Origin: Monomorium pharaonis
Lineage: Eukaryota; Arthropoda; Insecta; Hymenoptera; Formicidae
Direction: 5' to 3'
Assembly (NCBI RefSeq): GCF_013373865.1
Contig: NC_050472.1
Coordinates: forward strand, 20,706,636 to 20,770,635
Length of the DNA: 64,000 bases
The position numbers and the translations under genes were made by a program. How positions within the stretch are numbered: the stretch's first letter is position 1; each line of letters starts with the position of its first letter. This document shows positions 49,016 through 61,047 of the stretch, in pieces. A model generated the notes under the pieces. That model did no database searches and was not told where the DNA came from. It saw nothing but the letters and a program-made list of their open reading frames with translations.

Positions 49016-51050
49016 ACCTTCCGAGCTACCTAACAAGTAGCTTGTAAGAAGAGCCGTTTCGCCCGGTGATTCGTGCTCGTAGAGCTGCCGCCGCTGCCCC
49101 GAGGAAAAACTGCGACACGGTTTTTCGGCCAATGGGGTTCTCCCTCGAAGTTCAAGGCCATTCTCAAAGATAGCTATGGCACGAGGACCCGGGACGAGGG
49201 AGAGGGATAGGAGAGGAGGCGGGCTTTTTTGTTTTCCAGTGCTCTTCTGGCACTGCTATGAGGACGACCGACAGACCGACAGACCCTGGTCTGCCCGGCT
49301 CTACGTCTTGTTCCTCTCTGGCGCCAGATCGTTTTTTGGTTATCCATTCTCCTCGATGACATCGACGCACCTTGGCATTTTTTTAGACTCTTGATTGGGG
49401 GCAAGTTCAGCTGATGAGAGGGGTTCCCTAACTCACGTTTAAAAAAACGAGTCGTTTAAATGATTTACGGCACGATTCATTCATATATTCGGTCAATTTG
49501 AACGCGGAGTGCACGATTTAAAAAGTGACAAAAAAATTGCTAAATGTCATATTTAAAATAGCATTCGATTAAACGCTATTTTATAATAATTAAAAATACT
49601 ACTATTAATATACAACACGTTTTTCCATTGTATTACATATGCTGAACCACATGTTTTTAAATTAAAACTTGGGAATTTAATTATTTTAAACGGTAAATAA
49701 TTTTAAATTTCCTCATATTAATGACAACAAAAATGAACATTCTCTCAGTTAAATAGAGTCTAATATTTTTCTCTTAAATCTCTTTTTTTTAATCAAATGT
49801 ATATTACATACTTTATTTTTCATCACTTAAGAATCTTTTATAATCGTTTTATACAGTTTAAATTTTTTTATTTCTTTGCCATAAGTATCAAGAGATATCG
49901 TAAATAATTATTTCAAACTTTATGTATATTTTTTTAATAATAAAATATTAGCGTTTTGAATACTTTTTCGTACGGAACGATCGAAAAATAAACCGTGAAA
50001 CGTCTTGAAAAATCCTCCAACGACTTGCTCAATGGCGCCCGGTTGATCGGCCATGTTGTCTTAAACGAGCAAAGCGAAAAGGGACACGAGGGACGGACCA
50101 AAGCAGTGTAACAAGAAATCATGAAACGGAGTAAAAGGATGGGGACAGAGATTAATGAGAAACGAATCTAGCAGTGGAAGGAACGATGAAAGAAGGTCGA
50201 CTTGAATCGAAGACCACGGCAGCGCGGATAAACAGTCTTCTAGCGAATATGTATAACGTCAAACGAGACATAAGGCAGCTGTTGCAAATTATATGAAGAA
50301 TCAGAATTAAGTCACCTCACGACGATCTCGAAGATTCCCCGTAAAATCGCTATGAGAGATTCCTTTGTCATTTGAAATAGCCGTCATATAAAAATATGAC
50401 AGCTACGTATCCATCGTTTCCTCGCGAGTTTTCGTGACGAATTTACTTGACATTTGAAATCGAAAACAATACAAAAATCTACTTAAAAAAATATATATAT
50501 ATATATATCTGTATAATAATATATATTCGTGTAATAATACACACACACACATAATATTCGATAATCCTCTCTCTACCTTCTTTTTGCTAGAATCGAAATC
50601 CTGTTAAACTGAGACAGATAGTTAACGCCTGCAGCGGTGGTTGTACAATTCGGGTCGATTCGGAACTTTCGGTTACAAATCGCGATTTTTACATATGTAT
50701 CTTTAAAATGTAATATCGGTCATAAAAAGCGAGGCCGCCGGCAATCACCGGCAGACGTGGGCCGGCAATTCGACCATTTTCACACGGGCTGTATAACGAC
50801 AACGCCGAGCCGTGTTTCGGCGTTGCGGCGGACCTCATGCATAATTAATTAAATGGATATGCGCTTTCGATTGCAGTCGAGCAGGCACGAGCGTGTACAC
50901 GATACGGAAGGCCAAGCCTTCCACTCCTCCCAGGGGGTTGGCTCGTTTCATTTAGAAAATGAAATTGCGGGCCCGCGAGGAGGGGGCGTGCTCCCTCCCC
51001 GGAGCGTACATGCGCACCTCGCTCACCTCTCATCCCTCACCTAGGTAAGC
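49016..51050. other. Non-coding, upstream of the CpG-rich block
   Basis: GC-rich to about 49.4 kb, then AT-rich to 50.6 kb, then GC-rich. A 63-codon open frame at 50853-51044 ends next to a donor-like site but has no recognisable content. Confidence 0.45.
50490..50552. repeat. (TA)n and (CA)n microsatellites
   Basis: TA run at 50490-50508, then ATAATATATATTCG, then a CA run at about 50540-50551. Confidence 0.85.
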
Positions 51051-51080
51051 GGGGGACCGGGGGAAGGGGGGAGGGGAGGG
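51051..51080 (+). other. Putative G-quadruplex (plus strand)
   Basis: G-runs of 5, 5, 6, 4 and 3 separated by ACC, AA, A and A. A consensus-type donor (AG|GTAAGC at 51043-51050) lies directly before it. Confidence 0.6.
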
Positions 51081-51659
51081 TTTCGATCCTCCGTGCCGTT
51101 CGCGCTCGCAGGACTCCTCGGTGGCCTGCGATTCCTCGTATTACGGGGAAAATGGTGGCGCTTTTTGCGCCATATCGCATATCGACGGCGCGACCGCGCG
51201 GTCCGTCCGTCCGTCGTCCGCGCGCTTTAAAGCGGACGTATTTTGTTTATTGCCGTTAATCGCGTTTCGTACGTGTTGCCGCTGCTTTTTTCCTACCTCC
51301 GGATCCGCGACGCGCAGAGCGATAAGCGCGGCACGTCGGCGTCTCTTCCTAGAAATGTGACGGGGCTCCGACGCCGCGCCGCCGACATCTTTTCGCGTCG
51401 AGGTGCGCGATCGTAGGGCCGATTCGACACGGTTCACGAATAAATTAAGGAAAAACGTAATATTCAAATATTCGCTCGTTTGAAATCGTATTTGGAATAA
51501 AAGTAGAGAGCGTATAGTTTATATAATATTTGCATTACTCTTTTACCTGCGATGTTATTTGAAGATGACGCCATCATTTGGACGAATTTTACCGTGGCAA
51601 ATTTATTATGCGAGAAAATCGTTGCAATTTTCATGAACGGCGCGACGTGCGCAATCGTT

Positions 51660-53210
51660 TAGGTAAAATTTGAAGATTGGAGTCGGTCGATCGGCGCGAT
51701 AAGAGTAGCGAGATGGTTGCGTTCCCTCTAATTCCGAGGGAAGGGGCAGATAACCCGGCGCAGAGCGGCGCTCCAGGAGGTGCGGAGGATAACGGAAGGC
51801 GGCCATGCGCGTCCGACGCTGCCATCGCGGTATCCTGCCCCTTCCTAACTTCTGTGACGTCGGAGGATAGGTCAGAGGTCGATTTCGCGGAAGCAGGCAC
51901 TGACCACACCTGTTCCGAGATAACGAGCGAATCCATAAATCCAAAGTATTTACTGGCCGAGACGGAGGATGAAGGGGCTGAGATCGGGACCACCGAGACT
52001 ACTAAGCATAAAGATGCGAAAAGGGGGAGGAAAAATTAATAGAAGAAGGATTTCGCGCCGTGAAAGGGCAGAAGCCATTGGCCAAGTCCATCCGCGTTTC
52101 GAGACGCTGCAATTTCGCGAAGGCTTTCGTCAAAAGCAGAACATTCGGGAGAGAGAGGAGAAATAAAAGGAGATATCGGAAAGCGTGTCTCGGTCGCACG
52201 GCGAATGAATGCCGCTTCTCGCGGAGGGACAAGGACATTGGCGCGACAGCAATCCTGGCAAGGGGACCAAATACGTAAGTCGTTCGCGAGAAGGACAGAG
52301 TCGGTCGTGCATCCCGTGGAGAGATCTTCGCGGACGAGGACGGGCAACGCGGAATAAGGAGGAGATGCCTAAGCCCCGAGCTGCTGTAACGAGATGAATA
52401 AAACGACAGAGAACGGGAATGAGGAAGATGGAGAACCGTCCGCAGAGCTCAGAGAGAAATTAATGAAAAATATCGAGATACGGAGAAGGAAAGAAGCGCG
52501 AGAGCGCTTGAAACGTAGACGCGGCTCCTGGAGGAAGGAGGACAGTCGAGTTGGCTGAACGATGAGAGAGAACGGCCGAGGAGGAACGAGCGATCGGTGA
52601 GGGATCGTGAGGGAAAGAGAGGGACGACTCCGATGAGTAGTCGATGAGGAAGGCTGCCACTGTCGGAACACTCTGGGAGAGGCGTTACCGCGGTCGCGCT
52701 TCTCATTGGCCGGGCATAGACCGGTCTGGGTGCCACCCATCGCAGGCGCAACCAGAAAAAATGCGATCCCCTCCAGAAGGAGGAAAGCGCGCGAGCAAGG
52801 AGCCAAGAGGTGGCCGATAGAGACGGTCTCGCAGATGCGGAATGAGAAGGAGTGGGATAGAGGTGATAGTGGCGGAGGAGGTGAAGGTGAAGGAGGAGGA
52901 GGAGGGGGAGAAGGAGGAGGAGGTGTTGGAAGAGAAGAGAACGAAGAAGCCAGACAGGAGCTGGTTCCGAGCTCACAGGATGGCGAGTCCTGTATGCGTT
53001 TGGCAACCCCGCCCGGAGGGTTGACTCCCCGGGTACCACCGGCTCTTGGGTGCCGCCATCACGGCATCCAAGAAACCCCCTTTCACCCTCCTACCTCAGT
53101 TCGCTACCTTCCGTCCCTCCCCGCAACCCTCCGGATAGCCACGGAAAGGACTCGCGAGACGCGAGCAAGATCCTGGATTTTATCCCTCGTGGTTTTTTAG
53201 ACAGATCCCT
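51660..53210 (+). other. Purine-rich tract with decayed or unrecognised ORF
   Basis: Open stretches lie mainly in one plus-strand frame. They are 51713-52039 (108 codons from ATG, acidic, Ser/Thr/Glu-rich, ending KHKDAKRGRKN); about 52064-52349 (basic, no early ATG); 52394-52558 (54 codons, with acidic start then ELREKLMKNIEIRRRKEARE); and about 52661-53200 (Gly/Glu-rich). They are separated by a few stops. A second frame, 52012-52277, is open up to a GTAAGT at 52274. Composition is more protein-like than the rest of the window, but I recognise no domain and see no zinc knuckle or reverse transcriptase. Possibilities: remnant of a retroelement first ORF, a spliced gene, or chance from purine strand bias. 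Confidence 0.3.
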
Positions 53211-54078
53211 CGGAAAGAGATAGAAGCCTTTTTGGAAAATATGTAATTTAATACACGGATTTTTATTGAACTTGATTAAAATTGTGGTACCTCTTTCCGC
53301 GATGAACAAATGTATTGTAAATTAAATGCTAATTTCTCTCGCACAAAAATAAATAAATTAGCAAAATCCAATAATATTGTACCGGCAGAATCCATTTTGC
53401 GTCAGAAAGAAAATATCATTATGACAGCGTGCAATGTACGTAGGAAAAACAACTTACAGATAATCAAAAACAGACAGTACATTTTAATATTTATTGATTT
53501 CCGTTGCTTTTTGAGTTACTCTTTATATTACATATTAATATCTTGTCGTTTCCTGTTTAACAGGTATTTTTATCAAGAAATGTAATTTAACCACAAAACG
53601 ATGAAGACAAAACATCCATGTGCCGTCCAAAAATCATCCAGAACGCTTTTTTGATTTAAATCTTTCGATTTATTATGACTATTAGATATGGTGTAATATT
53701 TGCAGCACAACGTTCGGAGTAATGGGTCGTGTTGTGCCCTTTTATTTTTCTGTTTTTGAAATCCTTCCGAATTAAAATCGCTGATACAATCGATCTTTTC
53801 TGAAACTTCCTGTTGTGACAACACGTGTGCTAAGGTAAGAGAATTTGGAATCTTGGTTGCAACTTCACAAGAAAGAACATAGGAATGTGTTTACCGAAAG
53901 TCTGCGTCTACCTAAGGACGAACTCGAGGAATGCCGCGTGGAATTCTAAGTTTATTTTCTGATGTTTCATCACAGATATATTTGCGCTCGACCGCGATTG
54001 TGAGCTACCGACTGCACGAAACAGAGCAATTTTTGCGCTAAAATTCGAAGAAAACCCGAAGAATGTCACGTCAATTGT

Positions 54079-54428
54079 TACAATAAAAAATAAAATTTAT
54101 GATATTCGCGACTATAATTTCATAGTAAAATAATTATAGCCAGGAATATTATTTTTCTGGTAATTATTACAACATTGATAATAATAATCATATGCTTATA
54201 GTGATTGTTTTATAATCACTATAACTTACTAGGTATATTAAAATCTCCATTTTGATTATGACAACCATATTATAAGTTGCATGAATCAATATTATGATTA
54301 TGAAAAGTTTAATATAGTTTAAACAATCTATAATTTATATTACCAAATAACTAAAAAAAAGTGTGATCTAAAAATATCTATAAATTATAGTAACATTATA
54401 GTTACTGCAACTTTTTTTTCTTGGATTA
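54079..54428 (-). mobile_element. TA-flanked MITE, family 1, copy B
   Basis: About 350 bp, reverse orientation relative to the 10.1 kb copy. Contains GCGACTATAATT near its left end, the AAGTTGCATGAATCAATATTATG block, GTTTAAACAATCTATAATTT, and GTTACTGCAACTTTTTTTTC at the right end. Non-coding. Only about 55 bp separates it from copy C in the same orientation, so this pair may reflect a local duplication or repeated insertion. The left end is less well preserved. Confidence 0.75.
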
Positions 54429-54484
54429 TTGATTCATTAAATTAAATCGTTCAAAGCAATTGCAATATACAATACAACATTCAC

Positions 54485-54814
54485 ATACATTGATAAAAAT
54501 GTATAATATTGCGACTATAATTTGCACAGTGAAATAATTAAAGTCAGGAATATCACTTTTATATTACTATGATATTGGTAACGCACATGCTTATAGTGGA
54601 TGCTTATAATGATTATTACCATAAAATACAACTTATTTTGATTATAGCAGCCGTATATCATAAGTTGCATAGACCAATATTATGGTAATAATAATTTTAA
54701 TGCAGTTTAAACAATCTATAATTTATATTGTTGAATTACTAAATATATCGTTCGTTCCAAAAATGGCCATAAGTTATAGTAATGTTATGCTGCAACTATT
54801 TTTTCCTCTCGGTA
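54485..54814 (-). mobile_element. TA-flanked MITE, family 1, copy C
   Basis: About 330 bp, with the same block order as copy B: TTGCGACTATAATTTG, AAGTTGCATAGACCAATAT, GTTTAAACAATCTATAATTT, then CTGCAACTATTTTTTCCTCT at the right end. Ends read TACATTGATAAAAATG (left) and TACCGAGAGGAAAAAATAG (right, reversed), consistent with TA-flanked terminal repeats. Non-coding. Confidence 0.75.
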
Positions 54815-57800
54815 TATTTGATTCTTCGTCAATGATAAATAATAACAGAAAATCAAACGGTAAAGATTGGAAACATATTAATGCATATACATGCAGAAAT
54901 ATAATAATAACGTCATAGAAGGTGTCCAAATAAAATGACGTATTCCGAACACAGCATTATTCGGATTTGCATCGAAGGAGCTCGCGCGATCTCCTTTAAA
55001 TCGTCGCATTCGCTGCCTCATCGCTATGCGTTATCCATCTACGCAACGAGACCCCGCGTCTCTCCCACGTGCACGGTGTCGGTCTCGGCAATTACGGCAC
55101 ATCGCGGCCGCAACCTCGCCTTTTCCTTAAAGGAATTACGAGCGTGGAATTTTCTTCAAAGCCGCGGCGCGCGGCTTTCCCGCATTACGGTAAGGGCGTT
55201 GACAATGTCAATGACACCGGGCCGTAGGAGACGGCGGTTGCGCGCAACATCGGCAACGAATGTCACGCGATGACGACGACAAGTCATCGGCGCCGGGCAA
55301 ATCGAAGCAACATCGACGAATCGAGAGGTCGTTGCTTTTTTTTTTTTTTTTTTATCAGGATCTAAGACCGGTGAGGGTTCTTCCGTCGAGATCCGTCCGA
55401 TCCGCGATCGCCGCCGTGACGGTGACGCTTTCTATCGATTATCAGCGCGTGCCAGCGGCTTCCAACGGTCCACCTATTCTTATCCGACAAAACGGTTGAT
55501 CTGTCGGTACGTCGATCAATGGTCCGATTTCACGCACTATTTCGTAAACAAGTTGAATTCTGATGTAGATTTAGTGCACCGGTCGAGGCATCGGATCCAC
55601 TCCTTAGACCGCAAGCATTTATGGTGCAAGTGGGAAAAGGGAGATTGATTAATCGCAAAATGATGCTAATCGATGCTGGCAGATTGTGCTTCAAGTGATT
55701 TCAGGCGACAAATTATTTCCTTGGTAAATATTACTGTAATATTATATCACACATATATTACAGATTATTGTTTACTATTATCAGATTAATCTCTCGACAT
55801 CGTATCATGTCGCGCGTATCGAATGGGAAAGCTATCACGAAGTAGAATATCTACTTTAATATATAATCGGCTTGTACAAAAATGTGCTATGTGGTGGCAT
55901 TAAAGCCAACGTTGCATTCATTACATAAAACATTTTGAGTGGCATTTCTTTGTTTTTTTTTTCCCCGCCCCGGCTAGCGGAATCGAAATCCAACGCACGA
56001 GTTACGAGTTATAGATTTAAAGTTGGTCGCCGGTTTCTTGCCACGTCGCCTTTCCAAAAGAAGACGCAGGACGATTTCCTTCTATCCCGCTGTACTGCTC
56101 CTTTTTTAATCGGCGTTCTCAAAGCCCGTGACGAAAAGGCGGCCGCTGATGTTACGAATCCAATTTTCACGCCGCGGTCATATAGTTTATCGTCGGCGCA
56201 TTCGAGATCTAGGTAAACCGCCTCAGGACCGATCAGGATAGATTAACTGTCACCTATCACGCCCGACAGTACCGAGTAATAAGGCGCGCGAAGTGAAATT
56301 AAAGGAATTAATTTAACAAGAGAAGCGACGTTCCCACGTTCGGCGTTTCGGCCAATATTCTCGCGCGGTCGATCGGCGCAGATTGGCACGCTCGAGAAAT
56401 TGGTCTTCCAGTTTGGACTTTTATTCCACTGATAGGCGCATAATTTAATGGCAGGCAGATTACCGGCAATTCGAGCGTAATGCGAGAACGAGGACCCACG
56501 AGGGGGAGAATTAAGCATAGTCATATTCGCAATTAGAACGCGGTCCAAGTTCTCTCGTTTGCGGATTTTGCCATGTAATCTCTCGCGCACGGCCCCTCTC
56601 GTCTCGGCTGTCCTTTCTCCCTCGTACGGGGGAATCCCTTTTTCCCCGTGACTCGGGATTTTTCTCATTCTCGAGATGATCGTTAAAGCGAGCGATCCGC
56701 CTTATCATACATCTCGATGAAACCGCATAAACCGCGCACGCATAGACGTTTCTCTTAATTATTAACGGATTTACGCTTTTATATCATTAGATGCGCCATT
56801 TTGCTTTTGTCTTGTCGCGCACGGATTTTTTTTTTTCAAGTAGACGTCGTGGAATCGCTTTAAATTTATTTTAAAAAAATCGAAAGAGGGAACGCTTGAA
56901 AATGTCATCGTGTTTCCCCTTTAACTCGCGGGGCAATCAAGCGTTACGCGAATAATATTAATGAAGGTCGTGGATTAATTTCGTTCTTGTTAGCGGATTA
57001 TTCGAATCTTTTAAAAAGGGAATCGGGAATCAAGCGGGAACGCTGCAAGAACCTCATCCTTTTCTCTAATCCGAGGAATAAAATTCGCAAATTACTCACG
57101 ACGCGCGCGATTATCAAACATCCTTCATTACCTTTCATCGCGCACGTGGCGAGCGGGAGAATAATAATTCAAGAGGAACTTAATAATAATAAAGAAGACG
57201 AACAAATTGCGGGGGGATTAGACGGTCGTGGAAAAGGACCTAACGTTGAACCAATTTTTCGAAAATACGTACGTCAAGCAAACGAATAACGTTAATTGTC
57301 CAGCCGACTTAAAATTCCGGCGGTAGCAAAAAGCAAGGGGAAAAGGAGAAAAGAAATGAGAGGAAAGAAAGAGAGAGAGAGAGAGAGGCGGGAGAGGAAC
57401 AAAATCGTTTTGTAGCGACGAACAGTAGCAGTATCCTTTCGACCGGAGGATCCGCCCTCCGCCCTCGTCCGCTCCTTTTTTTTCTCAGCGCGCCCGGTGT
57501 GTGTGTGTGTGCGCGCCTTGTTTCTTTTCGTCGCTTCTTAAACTCATCCTTGCCCCGGCCGCGCGGTAGTAAAAGCGCGCGCAAGCGGGTGCTTTACGAG
57601 TGTGAATAGACTGCCGTCCAATTATGCGGCTTAATTTAAATGGGATAATTGCGTCCAGGACGCTCCAGGAACGGGCGGGCGTCCCGCATTATGCCCGGGC
57701 CGGGTATATTCGGTGCATGCGTGATGCGTGAGGGTGCGTTTTGCGCGCTAGTATGCGCGCGTACGTGTAATTGGATCGCTTAGAAATATATTCTTTCGGC

Positions 57801-57989
57801 TTGCCAGCTTCCGTACGGCACGACACAACCGCGCCGGACACCGATTCGGCTTTTAGCGCGAGGGCAACCCACGGGATAATGAGGCGGACTCGTTTCATTC
57901 AGAACTCGTGGTAAACTTCGCCGAGTCAGGAGTTTCAAGTAAATCTCGCGTACGACAACCAAGTGGCGCGGTTCAAATCAAGTTAAAAA
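54815..57989. other. Non-coding, mixed composition
   Basis: CpG-rich stretches at 54.95-55.5, 56.0-56.7 and 57.4-57.9 kb; a T-run of about 19 at 55335. No gene recognised. Confidence 0.5.
57367..57388. repeat. (GA)n microsatellite
   Basis: GA run; a short GT run follows at 57496-57511. Confidence 0.85.
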
Positions 57990-58328
57990 TACATCACCGA
58001 GAAGAAAATGTGTGATATTTGCGACTATGTAATTGCATAGTGAAATAATTCTAGGCAGAAATATCATTTTTATAGTAATTATTGTTGCAATATTGTCAAT
58101 AATCTCATCTTACTACATTAAAATCTTAATTTTAGTTAATGGTAACCTTATCATAAATTGCATAGACCAATATTATGGTTATGAAAACTTTAACAAAGGA
58201 TTAAACGCACTATAACTTATATTGTTGAATAATTAAAAGTAAAAATATGATTGAGTCCAAAAATGACTATAAATTATAATTACTATATTACGGTTACTGC
58301 AACGTTTTTTTCCCCTCTCCCGAGTGTA
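57990..58328 (-). mobile_element. TA-flanked MITE, family 1, copy D
   Basis: About 339 bp. Left end TACATCACCGAGAAGAAAAT; right end, reversed, TACACTCGGGAGAGGGGAAA; TA at both borders. The interior has TTTGCGACTATG, TTGCATAGACCAATATTATG and GTTACTGCAACG, in the same order as copies B and C. Non-coding. Confidence 0.8.
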
Positions 58329-60741
58329 CACGATGAAATGCGTGAACATCTGTGATATCGTAGATAAAAACTGTCATCGTAGTTTTATAATCGACCAACT
58401 GTATATCGCAAAAAAGTTGTATATCAAAGTACGAGGAACCCTTTCCGATTTTCGGTATAGGACCGCATCGTGGAATGCCAGGATCGCCGATGGTCCGCCG
58501 ATGGTATGTCTCGACGAACAGTCCGTCGTCCGAGGATGCCTCGTGCATTTTTCAGGATCCCAGAAGGGCTCCCCGAGGGCGTACCTTTCGGCACGATCTG
58601 CAAAAGGGGCTTCCTGGAAAGCCCACGGCGAGGACACCGCGCGCGTTCCACGGAAGATGAACTTTATTATCGCGAAAGGCAGCGCGCGAGACGATCGCGA
58701 TACGGGCTAGGAATTCGCCAATTATGTAATTACGAGAAACAGAAGCCGAGACCCGTTGTATATTATCGAGCATCTCTCTTTCAGATTAGAATAATTGTAG
58801 CCTTTTAGAACCGGGGAATCGCCGACTCGTTGGCATACGTGAATTTATCATCTACTTCTGTCATATGTTTCGTATTTATAAGTTGAATTTTCCCCTAAAA
58901 AATTGTAACATATTTAATAAATTTGTAGCATAAATAAAAGAAGACTTCTCGTGTCCGGACAATTAATAAGTTTCGTGGTTGTTTGTGAGAATTTCTATGT
59001 AATTATAAGACATTCGATGTATCTCCTTAAAACACACTATAAACGTTAATCGCGTTGGTTTTTGGATGTGTCTCCGGAGTTTAATCGCCAGCATCGTCTA
59101 CATTGTTCGGCGATGATTCCACGTGTAGGACCAATTACCAATTGCAGCGGCTTAATGCAATCAGTAAATTGACGCGAATGTCGCGGTCGACTGCTTTCCC
59201 ACAAAGTTTCAAGCGGAAGATCGACCCAATTACGCGTTAAAGCGATAATTGCTAAATTTATCGCCGGCGCAGCTCCGTCGTCGCCGTGCCGGTCAAGCGA
59301 TCTCCTCCATTGGCCTGAGACGAGCTATTAATTGTCTAATTATCGTTAATACTGACCCTCCGACAAATCGACCCCCTCCCCCCACCTCCAGACGCGATTT
59401 CTCCGCGGGATATTCGGCCTGTGTCCCAGCTCGGCTGTTACTTTACATTAAGACTTGTTAATTAATTAACTGCCAAATTTGATGGAGTAAACGCTCTTAC
59501 GATAACGTCAACCGTAAAGAATGCTACAAAAATTCGAATTAAAAGCAGTCTTAGAGACAATGAATCTATTTTTAATACCGTTAACTTGAAAAAAAAAATA
59601 CCAAGTATGCAATCAGACTTGAATGATGCGCGCAATGAGCGAAATATCGTAGAGTAATTAATTGGTTAATGAACGTACGGACGACCGCCCCGAATGCGTC
59701 ACGGCAATCGATCTGGAGTTGTAAAACCACCGGAGTATCCCCCTCGTACTCCCCGTCACAGACAGGATGCCACTTGGCTCCTTACAGCCAACAATCGGAC
59801 TGCCCATCGCGCTATTAATTCTAGATAGGAGAATTAGAAATGCTAATTCCCGTCCGGAGGTAAGATGATGAGTTTTTGCACTCCGCGCGTCCGGCTCTTC
59901 GAGAACTGGCGCTCGTTCCAAATTAGTCGTACGGTCGCAGTATGAAAGTCCGCGAACGAAAGTGGACTCGATAGAGGAAGAGAGAAAGAGAGAGAGAGAG
60001 AAAGGGGCGTAGAAGAGAGTAGAAGCACAAGGGGAGAGGAGAGACGGGGAAGAAGGAAGCTTCTCCGCGGCCTCTTGCGAACATCACAAAGCACCCAGCC
60101 GCAACTCGGGCCACCCTTTTGCTTTATTTCACTTCGTTTTTAATTCCTCCCAATTCCGCTACTGTCAAGTCTCACCGGCGCGGTCTGGCGTGGCGTGGCG
60201 TGGAGCACGAAAAACGCGGAGACGCGTCACAGGACGCCCTCCCGGCTCCTCCTTCCGCGCCTGTGTTAATCGCTAATTCGTCTCAAAGTCCCGAGTTTAC
60301 ACTCGGCACTTATCGCACGACACTCCTGGCCCGACGTCGACGCTCATCATATTTTGCCGTTGTAACGTTACGTCCGAGAGAAAGTTTTTTTTCCACGTTT
60401 ACATTTTACGCCCGTGACGTTAAATATACGAAAAATGCAACGTGTGCGGGCGCGTGCACAGGCGAGCTTACTATAACAATTCTAAGAGAATAAGATCAGA
60501 GATAAAACTTGTCGAGGTTTTTTTATTCTGTCAACTAGTCAGCTGCTTCTTTCCCCCCTCCCCCCGACCTGCGCAAATTAAAGTTCCAACTATGATCTTG
60601 TCTCAAGAAGAGTGGCGGAACAAAAACAGAAGTAGAATAAGAACGCAATAATAAACAAAAAATCCATCCACGAGTTAACGAATTATGTTAATTCGGGTTG
60701 TTGCGGTCATAAATAGTAGCCTTTCACAAATTTTCCGACTG
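58329..60741. other. Non-coding, mixed composition
   Basis: The 58.33-58.71 kb part is open in several frames on both strands, with no recognisable protein. A GA tract lies at about 59975-60003 and a short TGGCG repeat near 60188-60203. Confidence 0.5.
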
Positions 60742-61047
60742 TACATCAAGAAAAAAATAGTTGCAATAACGGTAATGTCACTAATTTATAGTCATTTTAT
60801 TATAGTCATTCAACAATATCAATTATTATAGTTTGTTTAAACTATATTAAAGTTTCCATATTATTATATTGGTCTATGCAACTTGGTTGCCATAATCAAA
60901 ATAGAAGTTTTAATCTATGTGTAATACACAAAATAATTATTGTAAGCATGTGGTCGCCGATAGTAATAATTATTATAAAAAAATGACATTCCCGACTATA
61001 ATTATCGCAATTATAGTCACAAATATCACACATTTTTCCTCGATGTA
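60742..61047 (+). mobile_element. TA-flanked MITE, family 1, copy E (best ends)
   Basis: 306 bp with the clearest termini of the family: left TACATCAAGAAAAAAATAG, right (reversed) TACATCGAGGAAAAATGTG, with TA at each border. The interior has TTATAGTCATTTTATTATAG, TTTGTTTAAACTATATTAAA, GGTCTATGCAACTTGG and CGACTATAATTATCGC. Same orientation as the 10.1 kb copy. Non-coding, so it would need a transposase supplied from elsewhere; its ends do not match the Tc1-like element at 32.2 kb. Confidence 0.85.

Noticed and set aside
50853..51044. 63-codon ORF ending beside a donor-like site
   Set aside because: Starts at ATG but has no recognisable content and a weak start context; kept only as a note on the splice-like site.
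57966..57980. tRNA-like B box (GGTTCAAATC)
   Set aside because: No matching A box, acceptor stem or cloverleaf around it.
58294..58808. Cluster of overlapping frames on both strands
   Set aside because: At least five phases are partly open, no protein family is recognisable, and it partly overlaps the end of a MITE.
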